Assembly (NCBI GenBank): GCA_004368235.1
Contig: JXTW01000011.1
Span: 10,096 to 57,396 of the forward strand
Origin: Helicobacter anseris
GTDB taxonomy: Bacteria > Campylobacterota > Campylobacteria > Campylobacterales > Helicobacteraceae
Length of the DNA stretch: 47,301 nucleotides
Direction of reading: 5' to 3'
Each line of letters starts with the position of its first letter. Within the stretch, counting starts at the first letter, position 1. Below, piece by piece: positions 8,561-20,144 of this stretch. The position numbers were made by a program, and so were the translations under genes. The notes under the pieces were generated by a model. The model did not search any database, was not told the origin of the DNA, and saw nothing but the letters and a program-made list of their open reading frames with translations.

Positions 8561-9164
8561 CAAACTTTTGGTTTTAAGTGGTATTTTAGGTATGGGAAGC
8601 CTATCGGCTTTGCCTACAGGTGTTTTTATCGGAGCAAATATAGGAACTAATCTTAATAAGGTTAGCTCGCAAGCCTCTATGGATAATGTTCAGTCTTTTT
8701 CTGCAGAGTTGAGGTTTCAAGGGGACTATGGTGTGAGACTAGGTTTTATCTGGGGGATTAATAACTATAATGCCTTTAAGATTACTGGTACTTATGACTT
8801 CTCATATGTAGGTGATTTAGCATTTATGCAAGCTGGCGCTTCGCTTGATTATATGCTATCTTTTAGTGATAAGCCAAATGCTTCAGGTATGTTTATTGGT
8901 GGTGGTTATGACTGGGGATTTTATGATTTTGCTGATGTGATACAGCCTATTGTAGATATGAATAAAGGACATAAGAATCTCCCTTATGCGCAGTTTGGAT
9001 TTTTTAAGGCATTGGGTGAGACTGGCAAGGCAATGATGCAGTTTGGTATAAAATATCCATTTGGTCAGTATACTTCACTTAGTGGCAATATAGAAAATCT
9101 TAGTTTTAAGACGAATATAAGTAATGTTTTACAACTATTTTTTGCATTTAACTATACATTTTAA
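8547..9164 (+). CDS. Small outer-membrane beta-barrel protein, paralogue 2
   Basis: A 205-residue protein with a signal peptide (MKKIFKLLVLSGILGMGSLSA) and a glycine-rich, strand-alternating mature part that ends in an aromatic barrel signal (LQLFFAFNYTF). Segments such as GVRLGFIWGINNYNAFKITG and GMFIGGGYDWGFYDF look like paired barrel strands. It shares its leader and first residues with the upstream barrel gene but is otherwise clearly diverged. Its 3' end overlaps the transporter gene by 41 bases, so the two are probably translated from one message. I do not recognise a named family, and its role in the TPS system is unknown. Confidence 0.7.
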   Translation: MKKIFKLLVLSGILGMGSLSALPTGVFIGANIGTNLNKVSSQASMDNVQSFSAELRFQGDYGVRLGFIWGINNYNAFKITGTYDFSYVGDLAFMQAGASLDYMLSFSDKPNASGMFIGGGYDWGFYDFADVIQPIVDMNKGHKNLPYAQFGFFKALGETGKAMMQFGIKYPFGQYTSLSGNIENLSFKTNISNVLQLFFAFNYTF

Positions 9165-10671
9165 AAAACTCCTCATCCTGTGTGTATTATTTATATCTCA
9201 AGGGTGGGGAAAGTGCTTTATCATAGATGAGATCACATTTCTAGATACTCAAGAAGAGCTATCTAGTCTGCCTAGTGGCTTTGGCTATGCTGCTACTTTG
9301 GCAGAGACTTATAAGCATAGCTGCATAGACACTTCTTCTTTAAATACTTTTCTCAAATCTCTTAATGACATAGCTATACAAAAGGGATATCTAACTTCAC
9401 GTTTTGGCATCAAGCCACAGGATCTAAAAAGTGGCAGGCTCGTGATTTCTTTTGAGCCTGGTAGGATAGCTAAGGTAGTTTATGACTATGATGGTATCTT
9501 TGCTTTTCCTAAAAAGGACTTTAGCATCAAAGAGGGGGATATCCTCTATCTTAGAGATATCGAAGCTGGTATGCATAACCTCAAGACAATGAGACATATC
9601 ACCAGCAAGATGGAGATCATCCCAGCTCAAAAAGATGGCTATAGTGATGTGATCATTAAAGCAAGGAAGAAGCGCTCCCCCATATTTGCTAGCTATACAT
9701 TAGATAATGGCAACTTGCAGTTTGACTATGAGCATATACTGCTTTTTGGCTGGGAGAATCCCTTAAAGCTAGCTGATAGACTTCAGCTATATATGCTAGG
9801 CTCTATCCCTTTTGATAAAAGTATTAATAAAAACCATAGCTTTTATGGTTCGCTTAGCTATCGGTTACCTTTTTTAAGATTTATGTTTGAGGAGAATTTA
9901 TCTTATTCTAAGAGTAGCTATCAGATACATCTGGCTAATCTTATGCCAGCTTATGGTGGTCATAATCTTAATAATGATACTAAACTTAGCTACTCGATTT
10001 TAAGAAATCAAAATCATGATCTATCGATAGGTTATGATTTTGGTTTTAGGCTATCTAAGAGCTTTTTAGAGGATATTTTGCTTATAGCGCAAGATAGAAA
10101 GGTAGTGCAAAACTCTTTATTTTTACACTATTCTTATTTAGCACAGAGCTTTAGTCTTAGTATAGATTCTAGTTTTTTATATGGCTATAGTTTGGCTAAT
10201 AGACTGCTAGATGGGAGGCATTATTTCTTACCGACGCTAAACTTTACTCTATATTATCCTTTTAAGGTAAAAAAGCTAGATCTAAGCTATCTCTCCTCTA
10301 TCAGGACGCAGGTAGGCACTAGCGGGATCTATGCTAATGATGCTTTTATCATCGGTGGTAGGTATACTGTGAGGGGCTTTGATAGGCTTAGCTATAGTGG
10401 GCAGATAGGCATCATCTATCGCAATGATCTTAGCTTGTATATCCCATTATATAAAGAACTAAAGCTAGTCCCCGGCATAGGGATAGATCTAGGCTATGTA
10501 AAAGATCTAAACTTTAGCGCGCAAAATACGCTATCTGGCGGGGGTGTGGGCTTAAGTCTGGTGTATAAATATTTTAATATCCAAGGGTGGTGGTATGTAC
10601 CATTTTATAGCTCATCTAAGAGCCTTGCTACACAGAACTTTTTCTTTTCAGTAGGGGTGAACTGGGGATGA
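9124..10671 (+). CDS. TpsB/FhaC-ShlB family outer-membrane transporter
   Basis: A 515-residue Omp85-superfamily transporter that would export the upstream haemagglutinin across the outer membrane. After a hydrophobic signal segment (KLLILCVLFISQGWG) come POTRA-like sequences (for example YLTSRFGIKPQDLKSGRLVI) and a long C-terminal barrel. VRGF at residues 416-419 matches the conserved (V/I)RG(F/Y) tip of the L6 loop. It is somewhat shorter than typical TpsB proteins. ATG 9124 is the only in-frame ATG before the signal segment and lies inside the preceding barrel gene; TTG 9142 is an alternative. The order exoprotein, two barrels, transporter is unusual, as TpsA and TpsB genes are usually adjacent. 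Confidence 0.85.
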   Translation: MFYNYFLHLTIHFKKLLILCVLFISQGWGKCFIIDEITFLDTQEELSSLPSGFGYAATLAETYKHSCIDTSSLNTFLKSLNDIAIQKGYLTSRFGIKPQDLKSGRLVISFEPGRIAKVVYDYDGIFAFPKKDFSIKEGDILYLRDIEAGMHNLKTMRHITSKMEIIPAQKDGYSDVIIKARKKRSPIFASYTLDNGNLQFDYEHILLFGWENPLKLADRLQLYMLGSIPFDKSINKNHSFYGSLSYRLPFLRFMFEENLSYSKSSYQIHLANLMPAYGGHNLNNDTKLSYSILRNQNHDLSIGYDFGFRLSKSFLEDILLIAQDRKVVQNSLFLHYSYLAQSFSLSIDSSFLYGYSLANRLLDGRHYFLPTLNFTLYYPFKVKKLDLSYLSSIRTQVGTSGIYANDAFIIGGRYTVRGFDRLSYSGQIGIIYRNDLSLYIPLYKELKLVPGIGIDLGYVKDLNFSAQNTLSGGGVGLSLVYKYFNIQGWWYVPFYSSSKSLATQNFFFSVGVNWG

Positions 10672-10703
10672 TAAATATTTTCCGCTATAGCTAATAAATG
10701 CTT

Positions 10704-10737
10704 AAAAATAAATAAAATTCTAAAAATATTTATTTTT
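10704..10737 (+). terminator. AT-only stem-loop after tpsB
   Basis: An 11-bp perfect inverted repeat, AAAAATAAATA (10704-10714) and TATTTATTTTT (10727-10737), with a 12-base loop, lies between tpsB and htrA. The stem is entirely A-T, so terminator strength is doubtful. Confidence 0.3.
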
Positions 10738-10792
10738 TATTTAAAAGCAGTTTCTAAAATAAGCATTCGAAGTTTTTCTGTAAGGAGATTGT

Positions 10793-12214
10793 ATGAAGAA
10801 GACGATGTTTTTAAGTATTGCTTTGGCTGGTGTTTTGGCTGCTTTTGAGATACAAAGTATGCCAGATGTCACAGAGCGCATTAGTCCAGATAGTAGCAAG
10901 TCAAATAGTGTGTATTCCTATCATAACTCGATCAAAGAGGCTACACAAGCAGTAGTGAATATATCTACTCAAAAAAAGATAAAAAATGCCTTGCAAAATA
11001 ATCCAATGTTTAATGACCCATTTTTTCAACAATTTTTTGGAGATTTGTATAATCAAATACCAAAGGATAGGATCGAGCGTGCACTTGGTAGTGGGGTGAT
11101 CGTCTCTAGTGATGGCTATATTGTAACTAATAATCATGTTATTGATGGGGCAGATAAGATTGTTGTTACCTTGCCAAACTCTACAAAGGAATATAATGCT
11201 ACTCTTGTAGGTACTGATCCTGATTCTGATTTAGCTGTGATACGCATTGATAAGCAGGATTTGCCCTTTATCAAGTTTGCTAATAGCTCTAATGTTTTAG
11301 TAGGAGATGTTGTCTTTGCAATAGGTAATCCATTTGGTGTGGGTGAGACAGTAACACAAGGGATTATTTCAGCATTGAATAAAAATGGCATTGGCATTAA
11401 TAACTATGAAAATTTCTTACAGACAGACACTTCTATCAATCCGGGGAACTCTGGTGGTGCGCTTATAGATACGCGTGGTGCGTTAGTAGGGATTAATACT
11501 GCTATTATCTCGCGTTCTGGGGGTAATATTGGGATTGGGTTTGCTATCCCTTCAGAGATGGTAAAAAGCGTAGTTAGCCAGCTAATCAAAGATGGTAAGA
11601 TTGAGCGTGGGTATCTTGGAGTGGGGATACAGGATGTGAGCAATGACCTTCGTGATAGCTATAATGGCTTAGAAGGCGCTGTGGTTATTAGTATTGAAAA
11701 AGATTCTCCAGCTAAGAAGGCTGGGCTTATGGTCTGGGATCTTATCACTGAAGTAAATGGTAAAAAGATAAAAGATAGTGCTGATTTGAAAAACTATATC
11801 GGTACATTAAAGCCAAATACTGAAGTTACACTAAAAATACTTCGTGATAAAAAAGAAGAGACTATTACACTTAAGCTTGCAGAACGCAATAAAAATAAAA
11901 AGAGTGCATCAGTAAGCACGAAAAGTGATGATCAAAGTGATTTAAAAGGTCTTAGGGTAGAGACTATCACACAAGCAATTCGCCAACAATATAGAATTGC
12001 TAATGATATTAATGGAGTTTTAGTAACTAGCGTAGCAGATGATTCTCCAGCGCAAGAGGCTGGGTTTAATCCAGGAGATGTGATCTCACAGATTGAAAAT
12101 ATCACGATTAAAGATACAAATGATTTTAGCAATGCGCTAAATAAATTCCGTGGTAAAACTAAAAGAATCTTAGTGTATACAAAAAATGGAGTAAAAACTA
12201 TTGTCGTGAAATGA
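10793..12214 (+). CDS. htrA: HtrA/DegP-type periplasmic serine protease-chaperone
   Basis: A 473-residue S1C protease with signal peptide (MKKTMFLSIALAGVLAAFE). It degrades or refolds damaged envelope proteins in the periplasm; in Helicobacter and Campylobacter HtrA is also secreted and cleaves host junction proteins. The catalytic triad is visible: His115 (TNNHVID), Asp146 (DSDLAVI) and Ser220 (NPGNSGGAL), close to the positions known for H. pylori HtrA. Two PDZ domains follow, around residues 265-365 and 390-470. The start has AAGGAG eight bases upstream. It stands alone on the plus strand and converges with thiamine pyrophosphokinase across a shared hairpin. Confidence 0.97.
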   Translation: MKKTMFLSIALAGVLAAFEIQSMPDVTERISPDSSKSNSVYSYHNSIKEATQAVVNISTQKKIKNALQNNPMFNDPFFQQFFGDLYNQIPKDRIERALGSGVIVSSDGYIVTNNHVIDGADKIVVTLPNSTKEYNATLVGTDPDSDLAVIRIDKQDLPFIKFANSSNVLVGDVVFAIGNPFGVGETVTQGIISALNKNGIGINNYENFLQTDTSINPGNSGGALIDTRGALVGINTAIISRSGGNIGIGFAIPSEMVKSVVSQLIKDGKIERGYLGVGIQDVSNDLRDSYNGLEGAVVISIEKDSPAKKAGLMVWDLITEVNGKKIKDSADLKNYIGTLKPNTEVTLKILRDKKEETITLKLAERNKNKKSASVSTKSDDQSDLKGLRVETITQAIRQQYRIANDINGVLVTSVADDSPAQEAGFNPGDVISQIENITIKDTNDFSNALNKFRGKTKRILVYTKNGVKTIVVK

Positions 12215-12233
12215 TGCCTATCTTTTATAGGCA
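12215..12233. terminator. Hairpin between convergent htrA and thiamine pyrophosphokinase
   Basis: TGCCTAT, a CTTTT loop and ATAGGCA form a perfect 7-bp stem starting right after the htrA stop codon and covering the last codons of the opposing gene. Its position between convergent genes suggests a bidirectional terminator. No long U-run follows on either strand. Confidence 0.5.
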
Positions 12234-12838
12234 CGATAAAGGATAAAAGTGCTTGGATGATCTGAAGTGATGATTACTTTATCACCTAGTGCCTCATTAA
12301 GCGTGGCAGAATAGAGTGCTGGTGGGTGAAAACCATTTAGCGGGTATTTTAGCCCTGTTGAGTTTAGCGCGATTTTAGGATCCAGATAGAAAAATGAGAG
12401 CTGCTCTCCTTGATAGGTGCTAAATTTATAAGGAGTGGTATGGATGCTAAACTCACCAAAATCACTACGCATCATCACTTTGGCAAACTGGCTATATTCT
12501 ATAAGATGAGCGAAGTTTGCTAGAGCGTGATCTTCTCTTTTGCCATTAGCCCCTAGGATGATAAAGCTATCAAATCCAAGTTCTAATCCATGATAAAAAG
12601 CTTTAGAGAGATCATTACTATTTTGATCGGCTATATGTAGGGTGATATGGCTATATTTTTTTGCCAGTCTTTTTGGGATAGAATCAAAATCACCAATAAT
12701 AAGACCGGGCTTAATATGATGGCGCTCTAAATGTCTTATAGCACCATCACATACTATGATAAAATCTGCATTTTTTAATTCATTTAATCGTTCTTTTGTG
12801 CGTGGGAAATCCCCATTAGCTAGAATATAGGCTAACAT
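12218..12838 (-). CDS. thiN: Thiamine pyrophosphokinase
   Basis: A 206-residue enzyme that would transfer pyrophosphate from ATP to thiamine, making the cofactor TPP. Recognisable features are the N-terminal Rossmann-like part with ANGDFP, the VCDGAIRHL and IIGDFDSIPK segments (GDxDS motif) and QNSNDLSKAF (D-x-x-K/A region), followed by ILGANGKREDHALAN. The start is ATG 12838, sharing TAATG with the end of the upstream transporter gene and preceded by AAGGAAA. A longer in-frame start at 12886 would run 48 bases into that gene and is less likely. Coupling to a PnuC-family transporter indicates salvage of imported thiamine. Confidence 0.9.
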   Translation of the reverse strand: MLAYILANGDFPRTKERLNELKNADFIIVCDGAIRHLERHHIKPGLIIGDFDSIPKRLAKKYSHITLHIADQNSNDLSKAFYHGLELGFDSFIILGANGKREDHALANFAHLIEYSQFAKVMMRSDFGEFSIHTTPYKFSTYQGEQLSFFYLDPKIALNSTGLKYPLNGFHPPALYSATLNEALGDKVIITSDHPSTFILYRAYKR

Positions 12839-13530
12839 TATTTTTCCTTTTGATTTTCCTGTTGGAGGTTGTATTCTTTTTGCCACCTAATATAGAAAAT
12901 AACCCCGATGATTAGAAATATGCAAGTGTTGAAAAATTGCAATAACATTTTAGATTCTACTAATGAGAGTTTAAACCAGATATAGCACATAATGATATTA
13001 GCTAGTGTTACAAGTAAATAGGACTGGATATAGCGTTTTGATTGTAGATAGGTGGCAAAAAGCTGAAGAAGCACAGATAGGGCATTTAAAAATGGATAGG
13101 ATGAGCGAATATGGCTTAAGAAAAGACCATAAATAAGAGTGCTAATAGATAGGATAATGAGCATAGGGGTAAGATTTTTTAAACTTTTAAGCTTGATTTT
13201 TGAATCTTTATAAGGGTATTTATACCATTCTATAAGACCGATAAGATTTAAAGGTAGATAGATTAAGCTTAAAAAAATATCACCATAAAGCCTAGCTTCA
13301 ATAGCGATGCTAATATAGCTTAGGCAATAAATAAAGCCAAAAAAATAGCAAATAATCCTCATAGCTCCAGCAAAAAAAGCAAAACACACACCACTAAAAG
13401 CAGCAAGCATATAGTTTAAAGAAGAATGTATATAAAAATCTAAAATCACAATAAGAGTGCAGCATCCCCCTAGTAGTGCCCAAAAGAGTAAAGATAGGTT
13501 TTGAAACTGGGCTATTAGAGAGGGCTTCAT
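12838..13530 (-). CDS. pnuC: PnuC-family vitamin transporter, probably for thiamine (PnuT-like)
   Basis: A 230-residue protein with about seven hydrophobic helices. It contains the PnuC-type segment LPLNLIGLIEWYKY (family pattern W-x-x-Y/W) and a tail ending in FYIRWQKEY. PnuC proteins carry out facilitated diffusion of nicotinamide riboside or thiamine, trapped by phosphorylation inside the cell. The gene is translationally coupled (TAATG) to thiamine pyrophosphokinase, so thiamine is the likely substrate. That is inferred from context, not from substrate-pocket residues. The gene starts seven bases after pseB ends, so the three may be co-transcribed. Confidence 0.85.
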   Translation of the reverse strand: MKPSLIAQFQNLSLLFWALLGGCCTLIVILDFYIHSSLNYMLAAFSGVCFAFFAGAMRIICYFFGFIYCLSYISIAIEARLYGDIFLSLIYLPLNLIGLIEWYKYPYKDSKIKLKSLKNLTPMLIILSISTLIYGLFLSHIRSSYPFLNALSVLLQLFATYLQSKRYIQSYLLVTLANIIMCYIWFKLSLVESKMLLQFFNTCIFLIIGVIFYIRWQKEYNLQQENQKEK

Positions 13531-13537
13531 TATGGAA

Positions 13538-16185
<2,648 letters not shown>

Positions 16186-16540
16186 AACTTTTGTTTAGAT
16201 TCCTTAACTTTTAGGATTATTTCGTAAATCTACAATTCTACTAGGTTTATTGTAGCAAAAATCATTAATAAACATAATCATTAATAAACATAATAAACCA
16301 AATAGAGATCATAGCGGATAATGAAAAATATAGAGAAATAATGTAATTTTGTTTATTTTTGATAACTTTTTAGTAAAAAAATAATAAAACTATGATAGAG
16401 AATATAAAAAAATAGAAAAATCTAAGTTATAATTTAGCAACACGCTTTTGTTTTGAAGTAGTGCGAAATATTTGCCAGATGTTATGAAGCTTTAGACTTA
16501 ACGAGGCTGCAAGCATAATTTAAGAAATAAGGAGAATGCA
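16186..16540. promoter_or_regulatory. Divergent promoter region between fadL and hydA
   Basis: This 355-base gene-free stretch holds signals for both directions. Toward fadL, TACAAT on the minus strand (16254-16249) is a possible -10 box. Toward hydA, TATAAT at 16428-16433 is a good extended -10, giving a leader of about 100 bases. A 16-bp tandem repeat lies between them at 16260-16291. The hydA ribosome binding site is AAGGAG at 16528-16533. I see no small gene or obvious riboswitch. Confidence 0.5.
16260..16291. repeat. Perfect 16-bp tandem repeat upstream of the hydrogenase operon
   Basis: Two exact copies of AATCATTAATAAACAT lie head to tail, followed by a partial third (AATAAAC). They sit about 140 bases upstream of the proposed hyd -10 box and next to the possible fadL promoter. 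They could be paired binding sites for a regulator or a chance AT-rich duplication. Confidence 0.6.
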
Positions 16541-17695
16541 GTGAAGGATGAAAAACAACTTTTAAGTAAGGTTACTAAGAGATTAGATGCTTTATCTAAG
16601 CTTCCTATGGCTAAAGAGGATAAAGAACTTGAAAGCTTGCTTAATCAAAAAGGGATTGAGCGTCGCGATTTCATGAAGTGGGCTGGAGCTATGACAGCAG
16701 CACTAGCCTTACCTGCTAGCTTTACACCTCTTACAGCTAGAGCTGCTGAAGTAGCTTCAAGATTACCAGTGATTTGGTTGCATATGGCAGAGTGTACTGG
16801 CTGTAGTGAGAGTTTGCTTAGAGCTGAAGATCCAAGTATTGATTCAATTATTTTTGATACTATTAATCTTGAATACCATGAAACTATTATGGCTGCAGCC
16901 GGATATCAAGCTGAACATAACTTAGAAAATGCGATTAAAAAACATAATGGAAATTATATTTTAATGGTAGAGGGTGGAATTCCTACTATTGAACATTATT
17001 TGACTATTGGGGCTGAAGGGCGTACTGGAGCACAGACTTGTAGAGAGGCAGCACAAGGAGCTGCAGCAATATTTGCCATTGGGACATGTTCAAGTTTTGG
17101 TGGTGTGCAAGCAGCCCACCCAAACCCCACTTCAGCTGCACCTTTAAGCAAGATTATTTCTAAGCCTATTATTAATGTACCAGGATGCCCTCCTAGTGAA
17201 AAAAATATTGTAGGTAATGTACTCTATTTTGTGATGTTTGGGACATTGCCAGCTTTAGATGCTTTTAATCGTCCAAAATGGGCATATGGACATAGAATTC
17301 ATGATCTCTGTGAGAGGAGAGGGCATTTTGATGCTGGAGAGTTTGTGCAACATTTTGGTGATGAAAATGCTCAAAAAGGTTATTGCCTTTATAAGGTAGG
17401 ATGCAAGGGTCCATATACTTTTAATAATTGTTCAAAGCTTCGATTTAATTCTCATACAAGCTGGCCAATTCAGGCTGGACATGGTTGTATTGGCTGCAGT
17501 GAGCCAAATTTTTGGGATACAATGAGTCCATTTGAAGAGCCATTGAGTAATAAACTCTATCAGACTGCCTATAATGGTCTTGGGGCAGATAAGACTGCTG
17601 ATACAGTAGGGACTGTTATTTTAGCGGCTACGGCTATTGGTATTGCAGCACATGCTGTGGTATCTAGTATGACAAAAAGCAAAACAGAAGAATAA
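16541..17695 (+). CDS. hydA: [NiFe]-hydrogenase small subunit (HydA)
   Basis: This is the iron-sulfur subunit of a membrane-bound uptake hydrogenase, which passes electrons from hydrogen oxidation toward the cytochrome b subunit. A twin-arginine signal is clear (Arg41-Arg42 in RRDFMK, then a hydrophobic stretch and TARA), so the folded enzyme is exported to the periplasmic side. Cluster ligands include Cys85/Cys88 (ECTGCSES), GTCSSFGG, GCPPSEKN and the distal segment GCIGCSEPNFWD. A C-terminal hydrophobic helix (TVILAATAIGIAAHAVV) anchors it. The 384-residue length is normal. The start is GTG 16541 behind AAGGAG; the ATG at 16535 meets a stop two codons later. It is the first gene of the hyd operon. 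Confidence 0.97.
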   Translation: MKDEKQLLSKVTKRLDALSKLPMAKEDKELESLLNQKGIERRDFMKWAGAMTAALALPASFTPLTARAAEVASRLPVIWLHMAECTGCSESLLRAEDPSIDSIIFDTINLEYHETIMAAAGYQAEHNLENAIKKHNGNYILMVEGGIPTIEHYLTIGAEGRTGAQTCREAAQGAAAIFAIGTCSSFGGVQAAHPNPTSAAPLSKIISKPIINVPGCPPSEKNIVGNVLYFVMFGTLPALDAFNRPKWAYGHRIHDLCERRGHFDAGEFVQHFGDENAQKGYCLYKVGCKGPYTFNNCSKLRFNSHTSWPIQAGHGCIGCSEPNFWDTMSPFEEPLSNKLYQTAYNGLGADKTADTVGTVILAATAIGIAAHAVVSSMTKSKTEE

Positions 17696-17712
17696 GATTT
17701 GAAGGAGAGAGT

Positions 17713-19449
17713 ATGACAAAAAGAATTGTAGTAGATCCTATTACTCGTATTGAAGGGCATTTAAGAATTGAAGTTATTGTAGATGAGAATAATGTAATTA
17801 CAGATGCTTTTTCTTCTTCTACGTTATTTCGTGGATTAGAAACAATTATTAAGGGGAGGGATCCTAGAGATGCTGGCTTTATTGCCCAGAGAATTTGTGG
17901 AGTTTGTACTTTTTCTCATTATAAGGCTGGGATTGCAGCAGTTGAGGATGCTCTAGGAATCAAGATACCTTTTAATGCGCAAATGGTTAGAAGTCTTATG
18001 AATATTTCACTTTTCTTGCATGATCATGTAGTACATTTTTATACGCTTCATGGATTGGATTGGTGCGATATTACTTCTGCTTTAAAGGCTGATCCAGCAA
18101 AGGCTTCAAAAGAGGCATTTAAATATACTAAAACTCCTACCTGTACTGGAGAAGATGAGTTAAGAGCTGTTCAAAAGCGTGTGGGTGATTTTGTAAAACA
18201 AGGTGCACTCGGACCATTTCAAAATGCTTATTGGGGACATAAGACTTATCATTTTACTCCAGAGCAAAACCTTATTGTTTTATCGCATTACTTAAAGTTA
18301 CTTGAAATTCAGCGTGAAATTGCAAAAATGATGGCAATCTTTGGAGCTAAACAACCTCACCCTCAAAGTCTAACAGTTGGAGGTATTACATCTGTTATGG
18401 ATATTTTAGATCCTACACGTTTAGCAGAGTGGAGCTCTAAGTTTGACAGGGTAAGTGAATTTATTCATAATGCTTATTATGCTGATGTTGTAATGGCAGC
18501 AAGAGTATTTAATAAAGAACCTTCCGTATTAAAGGGATGCAATCTTAAAAATTTTATTTCTCATGCAGAAATGCAAATAGGAGCTGATGAATATCTATTT
18601 AGCAGCGGTATTGTGCTTAATGGAGATTTATCTAAGGTTTTAGATATTGATGAAGAGCTCATTAAAGAGGAGGTAACTAGCTCATGGTATAAGTATGAAA
18701 ATACTACTGAAGCTGCACTTCATCCTTATGATGGTCAGACTACTCCAGAGTACACTGGCTTTAAAGATGGACAGAGTTATGGTCCAGATGGTAAAATGGT
18801 AGATTCTAAGCTCATTGATATGAAGGGTAAATATTCTTGGATTAAATCTCCTCGCTATAATGATATGCCTATGGAAGTTGGACCATTAGCTACTATTGTT
18901 GTAGGATTAGCAGCAAAAAATCCTTATATTACGCCAGTAGCAACAAAGTTTTTAAAAGATAGTGGGTTGCCTGTAGAAGCTTTATTTAGTACTTTGGGTA
19001 GGACTGCAGCTAGATGTATTGAAGCTGTAGTGATTTGTGAACATGGTAAAAAGGCATTTAATGCTTTAGTAGAGAATTTAAAATCAGATACTGCTACTTG
19101 TGCACCTTATGTGATCGATAAAAATAAAGAGTATAAAGGACGCTATATTGGAAATGTACCACGTGGTATGCTAAGTCACTGGGTTAGAATTGAAAATGGT
19201 GTAGTGAAAAATTACCAGGCTGTAGTTCCATCAACATGGAATGCAGGTCCAAGGGATCATAAAGGACAAAAGGGACCTTATGAGACAAGTCTTATAGGTA
19301 CAAAAATAGCTAATTTAACACAACCGCTTGAGATTGTGCGTACAATCCATTCATTTGACCCTTGTATAGCGTGTTCTGTTCATATGATGGATACGAAGGG
19401 TAATGCACTTGGCGAGTATAAAATACAACCTAATTTTGCCAGAATCTAA
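17713..19449 (+). CDS. hydB: [NiFe]-hydrogenase large subunit (HydB)
   Basis: This catalytic subunit holds the Ni-Fe(CN)2CO centre that oxidises H2 to protons and electrons. RIEGH lies at residues 12-16. The Ni/Fe ligand pairs are Cys62 and Cys65 (RICGVC) and Cys551 and Cys554 in DPCIACSVH (549-557). The 21 residues after His557 form the C-terminal peptide removed by the maturation protease HydD once nickel is inserted. It has no signal of its own and is exported with the Tat-bearing small subunit. AGGAGAG precedes ATG 17713. Length 578 residues is normal. Confidence 0.98.
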   Translation: MTKRIVVDPITRIEGHLRIEVIVDENNVITDAFSSSTLFRGLETIIKGRDPRDAGFIAQRICGVCTFSHYKAGIAAVEDALGIKIPFNAQMVRSLMNISLFLHDHVVHFYTLHGLDWCDITSALKADPAKASKEAFKYTKTPTCTGEDELRAVQKRVGDFVKQGALGPFQNAYWGHKTYHFTPEQNLIVLSHYLKLLEIQREIAKMMAIFGAKQPHPQSLTVGGITSVMDILDPTRLAEWSSKFDRVSEFIHNAYYADVVMAARVFNKEPSVLKGCNLKNFISHAEMQIGADEYLFSSGIVLNGDLSKVLDIDEELIKEEVTSSWYKYENTTEAALHPYDGQTTPEYTGFKDGQSYGPDGKMVDSKLIDMKGKYSWIKSPRYNDMPMEVGPLATIVVGLAAKNPYITPVATKFLKDSGLPVEALFSTLGRTAARCIEAVVICEHGKKAFNALVENLKSDTATCAPYVIDKNKEYKGRYIGNVPRGMLSHWVRIENGVVKNYQAVVPSTWNAGPRDHKGQKGPYETSLIGTKIANLTQPLEIVRTIHSFDPCIACSVHMMDTKGNALGEYKIQPNFARI

Positions 19450-19461
19450 AAAGGAGATTCT

Positions 19462-20139
19462 ATGAAAAAGCTAGAAAAATTTAGTTCGCATGAGGAGTTT
19501 TCAGGGCTTGTGCGGCTTTTTCACTGGATAAGAGCATTTGCTATCTTTGGTTTGATTGCTACTGGTTTTTATATCGCCTATCCTTTTTTGCAACCAAATT
19601 CCAATCATGAGCCTGTAGGATTTTTACAAGCCATTATTCGTAGTTGGCATTTATTTTTAGGTTTTGCATTAATTGGAGTTAGTTTTTTTAGACTTTATTT
19701 ATTTATTTTTGATAAAAAAAGTAAGCTTGAGAGAGAAAGTTTTTCTCAATTTGGGGATATTAAAGTATGGATTGGCGTGATACTTTCTTATCTTTGGATA
19801 GGACGCCACCCTCATATTAAGGGTGCTTATAATCCATTGCAGATTGTTGTATATTTTTCTTTAGCAGTTTTAGTGCTTTTGATTTCACTTACTGGCATTT
19901 CGCTATACACGCATGTTTATCACTCTGGACTTGGAGGGGCGCTAGCTCCTTGTTTTAAGTGGGTAGAGGTTATTTGTGGTGGTTTGGCTAATGTAAGAGT
20001 TATTCATCATATTCTTACTTGGGCATTTGTGATTTTCATTCCTGTACATATTTATTTAGCTGTATGGAATTCTATCAAGTTTCCAAATGGCGGTGTGGAT
20101 AGTATTATTAGTGGTAAACGCTATCAAAAGAGCAAATAA
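19462..20139 (+). CDS. hydC: Hydrogenase cytochrome b subunit (HydC)
   Basis: A 225-residue membrane protein with four predicted helices that anchors HydAB and passes electrons to menaquinone through b-type haems. Histidines in or near the helices ([30 protein letters not shown] and VHIYLAVW) supply plausible haem ligands, in the pattern of the Ni/Fe-hydrogenase b-type cytochrome family. AAGGAG lies seven bases before ATG 19462. It follows hydB by 12 bases. Confidence 0.95.
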   Translation: MKKLEKFSSHEEFSGLVRLFHWIRAFAIFGLIATGFYIAYPFLQPNSNHEPVGFLQAIIRSWHLFLGFALIGVSFFRLYLFIFDKKSKLERESFSQFGDIKVWIGVILSYLWIGRHPHIKGAYNPLQIVVYFSLAVLVLLISLTGISLYTHVYHSGLGGALAPCFKWVEVICGGLANVRVIHHILTWAFVIFIPVHIYLAVWNSIKFPNGGVDSIISGKRYQKSK

Positions 20140-20144
20140 AATAG

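Noticed and set aside
12839-12886. Longer N-terminus for thiamine pyrophosphokinase from 12886
   Set aside because: It lies wholly within the end of the transporter gene. ATG 12838 has AAGGAAA upstream, forms TAATG coupling and matches family length.
16260-16300. CRISPR-like array
   Set aside because: The two 16-mers are directly adjacent with no spacers and no cas genes are present.
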